Shown: positions 9,180 to 17,659 of the stretch, one piece after another
Layout: each line of letters opens with the position of its first letter
Position numbering within the stretch: position 1 is the first letter of the stretch
From: Streptomyces sp. NBC_00582
GTDB lineage: Bacteria; Actinomycetota; Actinomycetes; Streptomycetales; Streptomycetaceae
Reading direction: 5' to 3'
Length of the DNA: 64,000 nucleotides
Assembly (NCBI RefSeq): GCF_036345155.1
Contig: NZ_CP107772.1
Span: 248,001-312,000, forward strand
The notes under the pieces: generated by a model
Told to the model about the DNA's origin: nothing
The model's database searches: none
The model's input: the letters and a program-made list of their open reading frames with translations, nothing else
Program-made: the position numbers and the translations under genes

Positions 9180-10709
9180 TCACGACCCCGTCGGTGCCTT
9201 CGACCATTCCTCCGAAGCCCGGTCGAGCAGGGGCCCTCGGTCCCTCTCAAGGAGGAGTCCGCTCGCGATCAGGCGTGTGACCCGGGCGTCGTAGGTGCTG
9301 ACGTAGTCGTCGAGCGAGCCGTAACGCCGGCCCAGTTCGTCCGCCGTGTACGGCTGCCACCCCCCGTAGTTGCCGCACACCGCGGTGATGCTCGCCGTGG
9401 ACACCGGAGCCACCGCGGGCGGAACCGGTGAGCCGAGCGGCAAATCGGCCGCGGAAAAGCGCACTCCGCCGATCGGGAAACCGTCGGCGTCCGTCCGCGG
9501 CACCGTCACCTCCCGGCCGGGCAGGCCGTTGAGGAGTGCCCGATCGGCGGGATGCGCACCGGCTGTGAACACCTGCTCGGGCGGCATCTTCTCGCGCGGA
9601 CCGCCGATGCCGAGACCGCGTTCCAACGCCACGAGCAGTGCACGGCCGTATGGTTCGCTGTGCAGGGGACTGAGCGGGATCGGCATTCCGTCATTGCAGC
9701 CGAAGCGCTGGAACGCGGTGTCCGCCGCGTCGGCGCTGATTACCGGGTTGTGGGCGGCCGGCCAGTCGTAGCGGTGGTAGCCGTCGGCTGGGTCGGCCTG
9801 CCGGGAGACACTGGCCCGGAGCCGGTAGTAGTCCGTGTAGGCCGCCACGTCCACGAAGACGGGATCCGTCGCCGGCCGGCGCAGCACCTGCCCAGGAGCC
9901 AGCGGCACACCGTCCGGCCTCATGTAGGGCACCTGTGGCTGGCCGTCCGCCGCGGCGACGCCGTTGATCGCGAGCTGGTTGCCGGTGCCGTCCTGGGCGT
10001 AGGCGCCCTGGAAGACGCGTCCGTCGGCGTCATTGAAGCCCTCGGCGACGAAGCTGGTGACGAACCAGCTGGCCTGGCTCAACCCCACGAGCAACCGGTG
10101 CTCGTACGCACCGAGTGGCGAGTCCTCGCCTTCGAGCCGTCCGCTGCGCAGCAGCCGCCCGAAGTCACGGACGATGACCTGGCCGACGCCCTGGGCCGAT
10201 TCCGGCACTCCCGGTGAGATGCCGGTCTGCCACTGGACCCGCGCGTAGGAGCGTCCTTCGGCGAACAGGAAGCCGTCGCCCATGCCCGACGGGTACGAGA
10301 CGTCCTGCGGGGCTCCTACGGGCGGCGGGTCCTGCATCGAGTTGTAGCCGTGGAGCAGCAGGGGAATGCCCCGGTTCTCCACCTCCACCACGACCTCGCT
10401 GCGCTGGTCCTGTCCGACCGGGCGGATCAGCTCGAAGCCCGAGGTGTAGGTGTGGACCCCGTCGGTCCCGGCGGCCGAGTCGAGTCCCGCCACGCATTCC
10501 CCGGCCGACACGGTTCCGGAGACGGTGCCGGCCAGCCGCTCGTACGGCACACCGCCGAACGTGCCCAGCGACTCCTTGCGCGTCACCTCGACGCCGGTGA
10601 CGCGCGAGGAGCGTTCCTCGTCGGCAGGGGTGGGTGTCGCCGCCGTCGCCGTCACCGGGAAAGCGAGGGACAAGGTGAGAGTGAGAGCCAGTAGCGTGCG
10701 TCGTTTCAC
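9180..10709 (-). CDS. Secreted alpha/beta hydrolase domain protein
   Basis: A 509-residue protein with a Sec signal peptide (KRR, a hydrophobic stretch, AATA cleavage region near residue 24). The rest resembles the large alpha/beta-hydrolase domain family of actinobacterial exported proteins: VVVEVENRGIPLL near residue 105, GYARVQWQTG-like region near 165 and a long C-terminal part. I cannot assign the catalytic triad with certainty. The GTG start has an excellent ribosome site (AAGGAG). It follows the sensor kinase by only 24 bases and so is probably the output gene of that two-component operon, acting outside the cell on an ester or amide. Confidence 0.75.
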   Translation of the reverse strand: MKRRTLLALTLTLSLAFPVTATAATPTPADEERSSRVTGVEVTRKESLGTFGGVPYERLAGTVSGTVSAGECVAGLDSAAGTDGVHTYTSGFELIRPVGQDQRSEVVVEVENRGIPLLLHGYNSMQDPPPVGAPQDVSYPSGMGDGFLFAEGRSYARVQWQTGISPGVPESAQGVGQVIVRDFGRLLRSGRLEGEDSPLGAYEHRLLVGLSQASWFVTSFVAEGFNDADGRVFQGAYAQDGTGNQLAINGVAAADGQPQVPYMRPDGVPLAPGQVLRRPATDPVFVDVAAYTDYYRLRASVSRQADPADGYHRYDWPAAHNPVISADAADTAFQRFGCNDGMPIPLSPLHSEPYGRALLVALERGLGIGGPREKMPPEQVFTAGAHPADRALLNGLPGREVTVPRTDADGFPIGGVRFSAADLPLGSPVPPAVAPVSTASITAVCGNYGGWQPYTADELGRRYGSLDDYVSTYDARVTRLIASGLLLERDRGPLLDRASEEWSKAPTGS

Positions 10710-10733
10710 GGGATCTCCTTGAATGTGGGGGGA

Positions 10734-12401
10734 TCAGTGGGGGGTACAGCGGAGAGCCGCGCCGGTGGCCGAGGCGGCCGCCTGGGGCCGCACGGAGGTG
10801 CGCGGTTCGGTGCGAGGGTCTGGGGGTGGGGGCAGCAGGACGCGGAAGGTGGCGCCCCGGCCCGGTGCCGACCGCACCTCCACATGTCCCGCGTGCGCGG
10901 TGACCAGCGACTGGACGATGGCCAGGCCGAGTCCCGCTCCCCCGGTGGCGCGGGTCCGTGAGGTGTCCGCGCGGTAGAAGCGTTCGAAGATGCGGTGGGC
11001 CTGTTCCTCTGTGAGGCCGGGGCCTTCGTCGGCGACCTCCAGGACCGTGTCGCCGCCGTCGGTGCCCACGCCGATGCGGATCGGCGTACCGGGTGGCGTG
11101 TGTCTGATGGCGTTGCCGATCAGGTTGGTGACGACCTGTCGGAGGCGGGACTCGTCGGCGAGAGCGGGGGCGGCGGCCGGCGGGCCGTCGCCGTTCGGCC
11201 CGGTGAGGGTCACCGGCCGGGCGGCGTCGAGCGCCCGTACGTCGTGGAGGGCGTCGGCCGCCAGGGTGCGCAGGTCCATCGGGGCGCAGTCCAGGCCCAG
11301 CGGGAACGGGTCAGGTGAACCGGCTCCCTGTCCCGGGTCGCCGCCGGCGGTTCTCAGGGACTGTTCGTCGAGCCGGGCGAGGAGCAGCATGTCCTCCACG
11401 AGCCGGGTGAGGCGTTCGGACTCGCGGGCGATGCGGGCCATGGTGGCGTCGATGTCCTCGCGCTCGGGGAGAGCGCCCATGCGGTAGAGGTCGGTGAGGC
11501 CCTTGAGGCCGGCCAGCGGGGTGCGCAGTTCGTGGCTGGCGTCGGCGACGAAGCGGCTCATCCGCGCCTCGGACTCGGCACGGGCGGCGAAGGCGGCCTC
11601 GATCTGGCCGAGCATCCCGTTGAGTGCCGTGGCGAGGCGGCCGACCTCGGTGTTCGGCCCCGCCAGGGCCGGTACCCGGCGGGTCAGGTCCCCGTGTGCG
11701 ATCTCGGCGGCGGTCCGTTCGATCCGGGACAGGGGCTTCAGGCCTGACCGCATGGCGAACCAGCCGGCCGCAACGAGCAGCCCGAGCAGGGCCAGTCCGG
11801 TGGTTTCGTAGATGCGCCACATGCGGTCCACGGTGGCGTCCACCTGGTCCATGGACGTGGCCACGACCACACTGCCGCCGTCGCCCGGCAGGGCCGCCCC
11901 AAGCGTGCTCAGGGCGGCTCCGTTGCCGGTCCGGGGCACGGCGATCACCCGCCACCGCCCCTCGCCCTGGCTGCTGTCGACGGTGAAGGGGCGGCCTCCT
12001 CGGGCGGTGACCGCCTCGGAGTCCAGCTTCGGCAGCCGCGGACCGCGTGAGCTGCCGGAGCGCTTTCCGGCGAGGGAGTCGATGCTACCCGTGCTCGTTC
12101 CGTCAGCCCGGACGTAAGCGATGACCGGGTTGCCAAGGACTTCGGTGCTGAAGTCGCCGAGGCCCGCCGGAGGAGTCCGCTCGGCACCACTCTCGGCGAT
12201 CCCCGGTGGCAGCAGGGCGAACACCTGGGCGGCGGCCCTGAGTTGGGTGTCGGCCCGGTCCTCCAGGTAGGTGCGCAAGGCGTTGCCGGTGACCAGACTG
12301 AACGCGGTGAAACCCGCCGCGAGCAGAGCCGTCGCCAGCAGGAGCACCCTGCTGCGCAGCGAGGCCTGCGCCCATACCGTAAGGATGCGTCGACCGGTCA
12401 T
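10734..12401 (-). CDS. HAMP sensor histidine kinase
   Basis: A 555-residue classical kinase: an N-terminal helix (about 17-40), an extracytoplasmic sensor region (about 45-198), a second helix (about 199-217), a HAMP linker (about 220-272), a HisKA domain with H290 in DASHELRTPLAGL, then HATPase motifs (N-box NLIGNAIRHT, DEGPGL, GGAGLGLAIV). Its start overlaps the response regulator stop by four bases (ATGA). Together they form a cognate pair in the unit streptophobe protein, regulator, kinase and secreted hydrolase. The signal is unknown; the large sensor loop suggests an external one. Confidence 0.95.
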   Translation of the reverse strand: MTGRRILTVWAQASLRSRVLLLATALLAAGFTAFSLVTGNALRTYLEDRADTQLRAAAQVFALLPPGIAESGAERTPPAGLGDFSTEVLGNPVIAYVRADGTSTGSIDSLAGKRSGSSRGPRLPKLDSEAVTARGGRPFTVDSSQGEGRWRVIAVPRTGNGAALSTLGAALPGDGGSVVVATSMDQVDATVDRMWRIYETTGLALLGLLVAAGWFAMRSGLKPLSRIERTAAEIAHGDLTRRVPALAGPNTEVGRLATALNGMLGQIEAAFAARAESEARMSRFVADASHELRTPLAGLKGLTDLYRMGALPEREDIDATMARIARESERLTRLVEDMLLLARLDEQSLRTAGGDPGQGAGSPDPFPLGLDCAPMDLRTLAADALHDVRALDAARPVTLTGPNGDGPPAAAPALADESRLRQVVTNLIGNAIRHTPPGTPIRIGVGTDGGDTVLEVADEGPGLTEEQAHRIFERFYRADTSRTRATGGAGLGLAIVQSLVTAHAGHVEVRSAPGRGATFRVLLPPPPDPRTEPRTSVRPQAAASATGAALRCTPH

Positions 12402-13171
12402 GTCTTCGGGCCCCGCAGCACGTAGCCGACACCGTGCACCGTGTGGATCAGCTTCGGGCCACCGTTGTCGATCTTCCGGCGCAGGTAACTGATGTAGGTG
12501 TCGACGATGCCGGTGTCACCGCCGAAGTCGTAGTCCCACACCCGTTCGAGGATCAGTGCTCTGGGGACGGTGCGTCCCGCGTTGGCCATCAGGGTGTGCA
12601 GGAGCCGGAACTCGGTCGGTGACAGGCGTATCGGCTGCCCGGCCCGTGTGGTCTGGACTCCCTCCGGGTCGAGTTCCAGATCGGCCACGCGCTGTACGGC
12701 GCCGGGGTCGCCGTTCGTTCGGCGCAGCACCGCGCGGACGCGTGCGATCAGCTCCTGCAGATCGAACGGCTTGGTCACGTAGTCGTCTCCGCCGAGGACG
12801 AGGCCCTCGATCTTGTCCCGCGTCGTGTCCCGGGCGGTCAGGAACACCACCGGGATGTGTCCCCGCACGGCCGTCCTGCCGGACCGGGGCCGCTCACGCA
12901 GGCTCCGGATCACCTCGAAGCCGTCCATGTCGGGGAGCATCACGTCCAGCAGGACGAGATGGGGCGATACGGCCCGCGCCTGCTCCAGGGCCTCCTGTCC
13001 GGTGCCGGCCGCGGCGACGGTGAAGCCCGCGTGGCGCAGAGCGGCGCACAGCAGTTCCCGTACGGTCGGTTCGTCGTCGACGACCAGCAGGTCCACGTCG
13101 GCCGTGTCGTCCTGGACAGGGGTGAGCCAGGAGTCCGTCGCGGGTGGGGAGGGTCGGTCAGCGGTTGCCAA
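12398..13171 (-). CDS. Response regulator, OmpR/PhoB family
   Basis: About 257 residues. The receiver domain has VVDDEP, the phospho-acceptor D76 in HLVLLDVMLPDMDG, and K in YVTKPF. The winged-helix domain occupies the C-terminal 100 residues (RLSPTEFRLLHTLM ... VDTYISYLRRKID). An upstream start at 13318 is possible, but the TTG at 13171 has a GGAG site eight bases before it and lies over the end of the upstream gene, giving normal family length, so I prefer it. It is coupled to the kinase and should control its own operon, including the secreted hydrolase. Confidence 0.92.
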   Translation of the reverse strand: MATADRPSPPATDSWLTPVQDDTADVDLLVVDDEPTVRELLCAALRHAGFTVAAAGTGQEALEQARAVSPHLVLLDVMLPDMDGFEVIRSLRERPRSGRTAVRGHIPVVFLTARDTTRDKIEGLVLGGDDYVTKPFDLQELIARVRAVLRRTNGDPGAVQRVADLELDPEGVQTTRAGQPIRLSPTEFRLLHTLMANAGRTVPRALILERVWDYDFGGDTGIVDTYISYLRRKIDNGGPKLIHTVHGVGYVLRGPKT

Positions 13172-14753
13172 GTGAGTTCTCCAAGGGGGCGGATCCACCG
13201 CCGTGTGCCGTCGCTCCCGGGGCGTCAGCGAGGGGCTCGCCGACCGGGGCGACCGGAGTGTTGCGCGGGATCGTACGGAATGGGGGTGTCTGCCCGCCGT
13301 GAAGACCGTGCAGCACACTGCCCACGAAGCCGGCCGCCGCTCCGGCGAGCAGCCCCAGCAGCGCGGCCAGCGGCACGCTGCCGCTGAGTCCGGCCTGTGT
13401 GCCGCCCATCTCGCTGCCGAACATGGTCGCCGAGATCTGGCCGGATGCCTGCGTGAGCCAGGCCGTCAGGCCCAAAACCACGCCCAGGACGACCCCGAGG
13501 CGTGCTGCCGGTGCGAGGTGCTGCCCATGGCGTGTCCGGTGGGCGCTCAGGGCGTGGGCCGGTGTCCGTGCTGTGGCCCGTGCCGCCGCGTAACCGCAGG
13601 CCAGCAGGGCGAGACCGGTCACCAGCAGAGCCAGGAGCCACAGCGGCCAGCCGCCTGCCGACAGGTCCCTGAGGTGCTCGACGCGGTCTGGACGCGCCTG
13701 CGCCTGTGCGCCGCCCAGCCTGCGCAGCAGTGAGGCGAGCGGGTTACCATCCTCGCTCTGCGCCTGGTGTGTCGAGGCCGTCCAGGAGACGCCCAGGCCC
13801 AGGGTCACGAAGACGACCACCGCGTCGGGGGCCAGCAGGAGGGCGGCGCCGGCGGCGGTCGCTCCCTTCCCGCCGACGACGATGCCGATGAACACGACGG
13901 CGATCAGCGGAACGACGGTCATCAGCAGGAGCATGCGCGCGACCGCTGAGACGCTCGGCGCCCACGCGGCACGCAGTCGGCCGGTCTGCCATGGCAGCGG
14001 CAGGTGGGCCCGCCGGGTGATCAGGCAGCCGAGGGCGATCACCACGGCCACCCACAAAAGCCCGCCCAGTACGGCCGAACCGGCCTGGACCTGATAGTTC
14101 ATCACCATGTCCCGGGACATGGCGGAGCCCCCGCCCAGACGCCGGCCGAGTCCGCCGCCGAACAGCTCGCCCAGCGGGCTGTTGCCGATGCCGAGTCCTC
14201 CTGACGTGGAGTCCTCGCCGCGCATTCCGCTCATCGCGGACGCCGGCATGCGGAAGGAGCCTTCCGCGAGTCTGGCCACGGTCAGGAAGCCCAGCAGGGC
14301 CGTCACCGCAGCTCCGGCGGTCCGCGCGGCCAGCTCACCCGCGGTGAACGGCCGGCGCCGCATCCGCCACGAGAACGCCAGCCACAGCACCACGGCGCCG
14401 AGCAGGGTCACCCCGAACGGCACGGCGTCGACCGTGCCGCTCATGGTCGGGCTCAGCCCACCGCCGCCCAGCAGGCCTGACAGCCCTCCGGAGCCCTCCG
14501 CCCCGGAGGAGGCCGCCGGGCTCACCGAGCCCCCGACGGCCATGGCCGTCACCGTGAGCGCCAGGGACCACAGCGATCCGAGGGATTCCGCGTCCAGTAG
14601 CCACAGGGCCAGTGCGGAGACGGCCACCATGGCGATGAGGGCGCACAGGGCGGCCGCCACCCCCTCCAGGGCGTTCTCCAACGGGCTTTCGGGTCGGGCG
14701 GGCGCGGCCTGTGGCGACCTTCCCTGCCCGGGTTCGGCGGTGATGGCAGTCAT
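13158..14753 (-). CDS. Streptophobe family membrane protein
   Basis: About 531 residues with ten or so hydrophobic helices, alternating with Gly/Ser-rich loops (for example GGLSGLLGGGG) and a charged C terminus. I recognise the pattern of the Streptomyces-restricted streptophobe family, whose function is not known. The ATG at 14753 (TAITAEPGQG) avoids an implausible upstream extension. Its last codons overlap the start of the response regulator. As first gene of a two-component operon it may be an accessory sensor or a partner in envelope homeostasis; that is inference. Confidence 0.8.
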   Translation of the reverse strand: MTAITAEPGQGRSPQAAPARPESPLENALEGVAAALCALIAMVAVSALALWLLDAESLGSLWSLALTVTAMAVGGSVSPAASSGAEGSGGLSGLLGGGGLSPTMSGTVDAVPFGVTLLGAVVLWLAFSWRMRRRPFTAGELAARTAGAAVTALLGFLTVARLAEGSFRMPASAMSGMRGEDSTSGGLGIGNSPLGELFGGGLGRRLGGGSAMSRDMVMNYQVQAGSAVLGGLLWVAVVIALGCLITRRAHLPLPWQTGRLRAAWAPSVSAVARMLLLMTVVPLIAVVFIGIVVGGKGATAAGAALLLAPDAVVVFVTLGLGVSWTASTHQAQSEDGNPLASLLRRLGGAQAQARPDRVEHLRDLSAGGWPLWLLALLVTGLALLACGYAAARATARTPAHALSAHRTRHGQHLAPAARLGVVLGVVLGLTAWLTQASGQISATMFGSEMGGTQAGLSGSVPLAALLGLLAGAAAGFVGSVLHGLHGGQTPPFRTIPRNTPVAPVGEPLADAPGATAHGGGSAPLENSLGNR

Positions 14754-14857
14754 CTCAGTGGTACTCCGCTGTGTTTCGGTGACGCACGCGGCGCGGGGCC
14801 GCGTGTCGTTGGGCTCGCCCAGCCTGTCCGCCGCGCATGCGACGTTTCGGAGAGGTT

Positions 14858-14947
14858 CTGGGAGTTCTCCGGGAATCCGCGGCACCAGCCCGGGGCCGGA
14901 GCGTCCGCCGCACGTGCCGAACGCTCCGACTCCCGGAAAACTCCCAG
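14858..14947. repeat. Long nested inverted repeat
   Basis: The outer arms CTGGGAGTTCTCCGGGA (14858-14874) and TCCCGGAAAACTCCCAG (14931-14947) pair at 16 of 17 positions. A second stem, GGAGCGT/ACGCTCC (14898-14904/14921-14927), sits inside. It lies between the SDR stop at 15004 and the streptophobe start at 14753, both on the minus strand. It could terminate the SDR transcript or structure the streptophobe leader. Confidence 0.7.
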
Positions 14948-15003
14948 GATTTGTATTACGGCTCCCCTGCGTCACCGCGCGCACTGCCTGGTGACGGGTG
15001 CAC

Positions 15004-15744
15004 TCAGCGGAGCAGCGAGCCCCAGCCGCCGTCGATCGGAATGGCCAGCCCCGTGAGGTAGGAGGAGCGTTCCGAGGCGAGGAAGAGAGCCAGTTCGGCA
15101 ACCTCCTTGGGGGTGCCGCCGCGCTGCATCGCAGGCTTCTGAAGCTTCTCCGGTGCCGCCTGGACCGCGTTCTGGCCCATGTCGGTGAGGATGATGCCGG
15201 GGCAGAGCGAGTTGGCGCGGATTCCGTCGGTGGCGTACTCGGTCGCCGCTGCCCGGGTCAGTGCTATGACGCCCGCCTTGGCGGCCGAGTAGACACTGGC
15301 ATAGGCGCCGGAGGTGGCCAGGGCCGCAAGTGAGGCCCAGTTGACGATCGCGCCGCCGCCGGTGGCGCGCATGGTACGGATTCCGTGCTTGGTGCCGAGG
15401 AACACGCCCTTGAGGTCCACCGCCATGATCCGGTCGTACATCTCCAGGGTGGAGTCGGCGAGCGGTGCTCCGTCGGCGATGCCGGCCACGTTCAGTACGG
15501 CGTCCACGCGGCCGAACTCGCGTACCGCTGTCTCGAACATCGCGACGACCTGGTCCTCCTGCGACACGTCGCAGTGGACGGGTACGACCGCCTCGCCGAG
15601 TTCGGCCGCGGTGTCCTTCTCCTTTCCGCTGATGTCGGCGGCGACGACCTTGGCACCGTGCTGGACGAACAGCTCCGCGCAGGCTTTGGCCATGCCCGCG
15701 CCGGCTCCGGTGATCACTGCGACCTTGCCGTCCATGTCACCCAT
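15004..15744 (-). CDS. Short-chain dehydrogenase/reductase
   Basis: A 246-residue classical SDR with TGAGAGMA at residues 12-19 (the usual GIG replaced by GMA), an NVAG motif in place of NNAG near 85, a catalytic Ser in VNWASLAAL, YSAAK (Tyr/Lys) near 150 and a C-terminal IDGGWGS. The ATG at 15744 follows AAGGAG at ideal spacing; the longer frame is not needed. It lies downstream of an aldehyde dehydrogenase, so the pair could oxidise an alcohol to aldehyde to acid, perhaps from a P450 product made by the divergent operon. Substrate not deducible. Confidence 0.9.
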   Translation of the reverse strand: MGDMDGKVAVITGAGAGMAKACAELFVQHGAKVVAADISGKEKDTAAELGEAVVPVHCDVSQEDQVVAMFETAVREFGRVDAVLNVAGIADGAPLADSTLEMYDRIMAVDLKGVFLGTKHGIRTMRATGGGAIVNWASLAALATSGAYASVYSAAKAGVIALTRAAATEYATDGIRANSLCPGIILTDMGQNAVQAAPEKLQKPAMQRGGTPKEVAELALFLASERSSYLTGLAIPIDGGWGSLLR

Positions 15745-15836
15745 GAGATTTCTCCTTCTTATGGTGGGGGCGTTGTGGTGGGGCAGACCTGCCGACGGGC
15801 TCGTCGGCAGGCGTGGTTCGGATGTGTGCCGGGGTA

Positions 15837-17276
15837 TCAGGCCTTGATGACGGCGGCCTTCTCCCGGGTGAACTCCAGGACGGCGTCGTGGCCGTAGCCG
15901 CTGTCCTTCACGCCGCTGAACGGCAGCTCGTACCGCGTCTGGCGGTAGGCGTTGACCCACACGTTGCCCGCGTCGAGGTCGCGGACGAAGCGGTGGGCAC
16001 GGGCCAGGTCACGGGTCCACACGCCGGAAGCCAGGCCGTAGCGGCTGTCGTTGGCCAGGGCCAGGGCCTCGTCGTCGGTGTCGAAGGGGATGATCACGGC
16101 GACGGGGCCGAAGATCTCCTCCTGACAGATGCTCAGCGAGTTGTCCGTGGTGGTGAAGAGGGTGGGTTCGACCCAGTAGCCCCCCGGCAGTTCGGGGACC
16201 AGTTCCGGGCCGTGCCGACCGCCGAGGACCAACTCTGCTTCCTGCGCACCGGCCTTGAGGTAGCCAACGACACGGTCGTACTGCTCCTGGGAGATGAGGG
16301 GGCCCATGGTGGTGGCGTCGTCGGCCGGATCGCCCAGGACGATCTCCTCGACGATCGCGCGGATGCGCTTCAGCATCTCGTCGAGGACCGGCCGCTGGAC
16401 GAGGATCCGGGATCCCGCCACGCACACCTGTCCCGCGTTGCCGGTGAAGATGGACTCGACCGTCACGCCCTGCGCCGCCGCGTCGAGGTCGGCGTCGGCG
16501 AAGACGATGTTGGGGGACTTCCCCCCGAGTTCGAAGATGCTCGGGGTGAGGGTGTCGGCCGCCGCACGCTGGATGGCCCGGCCGGTCTGCGTCGACCCGG
16601 TCATGGTGACCTTGCGGACGTCCCGGTGCCGGACGAGGGGGTCGCCCACCTCCTCGCCGGTTCCGGAAACAATGTTCAGAACCCCGGGCGGCAGCACCTC
16701 GGCGACGAGTTCGGCGAAGCGCAGCGATGACACGCTCGCCTGCTCCGGGGGTTTGACGACCACCGTGTTGCCGGCGGCGAGCGCCATGGCGGCCTTGTTG
16801 CACAGCATCGCCAGCGGCGCGTTCCACGGAACGATCGCCGCGACGACTCCGTAGGGCTCGCGCCGGGTGAAGCCGAAGCTGGTCGGGTCGAGCACGACGC
16901 TGTGGCCGGTGACCGCCTCCAGCGTCCGGCCCGCGGCCTGGTTCCACACGAACGCCATGCCGATTCCGGCGCGTTGGATGTTCTCGCCGAGGAGACGGCC
17001 GTTGTCGCGGGTCTCCAGACGGGCCAGTTCCTCACCGTGTTCGGCGAAGGCCATCGCCACCTGCTGCAGGTAGATGCCGCGGACCGCCGCCGGCAGCGCC
17101 GACCAGCCGGGGAAGGCCTCCTTCGCGGCGGCGACCGCGGCGTCCACATCCGCCTGGTCGCCGGAGGGGATCCGCGCCCAGACCTCACCGGTCGCCGGGT
17201 TCTCCGCGTCGAGCCATCGCCCCGACTCCGGTGGTCGCAGCGTGCCGCCGATCAGGTTCCGATACGCCTCAGTCAT
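15837..17276 (-). CDS. NAD(P)-dependent aldehyde dehydrogenase
   Basis: A 479-residue ALDH. Cofactor contacts are in IVPWNAPL and VVKPPEQ, the general base Glu is in FELGGKSPN, the catalytic Cys is in GNAGQVCVAGSR, and the C-terminal EEIFGPV and SGVKDSGYG motifs are intact. The ATG at 17276 gives family length. It is the first gene of the minus-strand pair with the SDR and is transcribed away from the P450 operon. An AAAACGAT/ATCGTTTT dyad lies upstream. It should oxidise an aldehyde to its acid in the cytoplasm. Confidence 0.93.
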   Translation of the reverse strand: MTEAYRNLIGGTLRPPESGRWLDAENPATGEVWARIPSGDQADVDAAVAAAKEAFPGWSALPAAVRGIYLQQVAMAFAEHGEELARLETRDNGRLLGENIQRAGIGMAFVWNQAAGRTLEAVTGHSVVLDPTSFGFTRREPYGVVAAIVPWNAPLAMLCNKAAMALAAGNTVVVKPPEQASVSSLRFAELVAEVLPPGVLNIVSGTGEEVGDPLVRHRDVRKVTMTGSTQTGRAIQRAAADTLTPSIFELGGKSPNIVFADADLDAAAQGVTVESIFTGNAGQVCVAGSRILVQRPVLDEMLKRIRAIVEEIVLGDPADDATTMGPLISQEQYDRVVGYLKAGAQEAELVLGGRHGPELVPELPGGYWVEPTLFTTTDNSLSICQEEIFGPVAVIIPFDTDDEALALANDSRYGLASGVWTRDLARAHRFVRDLDAGNVWVNAYRQTRYELPFSGVKDSGYGHDAVLEFTREKAAVIKA

Positions 17277-17384
17277 CCTTCGCCTCTTTCCGGGAGTGAA
17301 CTGGCCTCCGCCCACGAGAGGGGCGGGGCGGAACGCCATGTGGCGCAGGGGCGCACGCCATGACGTCCAGGGCCTGAAGCCGCT

Positions 17385-17408
17385 AAAACGATTGGAAGCT
17401 ATCGTTTT
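17385..17408. promoter_or_regulatory. Operator-like dyad upstream of ALDH-SDR pair
   Basis: A perfect inverted repeat, AAAACGAT and ATCGTTTT with an 8-base spacer, 108 bases before the ALDH start. Its low GC stands out in this DNA. It is too AT-rich to be a strong hairpin, so a protein-binding site is more likely. Confidence 0.6.
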
Positions 17409-17544
17409 TTGGAAGTAGGCGTCAACGAGTAGAAACCGCACTTCACGTGGCTCTTTTCAGTTCGTTCTTACGGATACAACCCAGGGATGACGGGTCCAAT
17501 GCCACTTACTTCTCAGGTATGTTGTTTCGCAATCCTCACTAGAT

Positions 17545-17557
17545 GAGAGTAACTATC
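17545..17557. promoter_or_regulatory. Probable TetR operator in front of reductase-P450 operon
   Basis: GAGAGTAACTATC differs by one arm base and the centre base from the perfect palindrome GATAGTCACTATC found beside the TetR gene (20946-20958). It lies 52 bases before the leader-peptide start, where a repressor would block transcription. Confidence 0.65.
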
Positions 17558-17608
17558 AGTACGGAGAGCCGAGCGGTCAGCGCAACGGCTCAGCAAAGGA
17601 GACATCTG

Positions 17609-17659
17609 ATGCAACTGACAGCCGGCATCGGTGCACCCGGCCGCGGGGCGGCCTCGTGA
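17609..17659 (+). CDS. 16-residue leader peptide coupled to reductase gene
   Basis: A tiny frame, ATG to TGA, encodes MQLTAGIGAPGRGAAS. It has a strong ribosome site (AAAGGAG, seven bases before ATG), while the following reductase has none of its own except inside this frame. Its stop TGA overlaps the reductase GTG start (GTGA). This layout indicates translational coupling: ribosomes reach the reductase through the leader. It could also be what is left of a larger upstream gene. No match to a known peptide family. Confidence 0.6.
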   Translation: MQLTAGIGAPGRGAAS

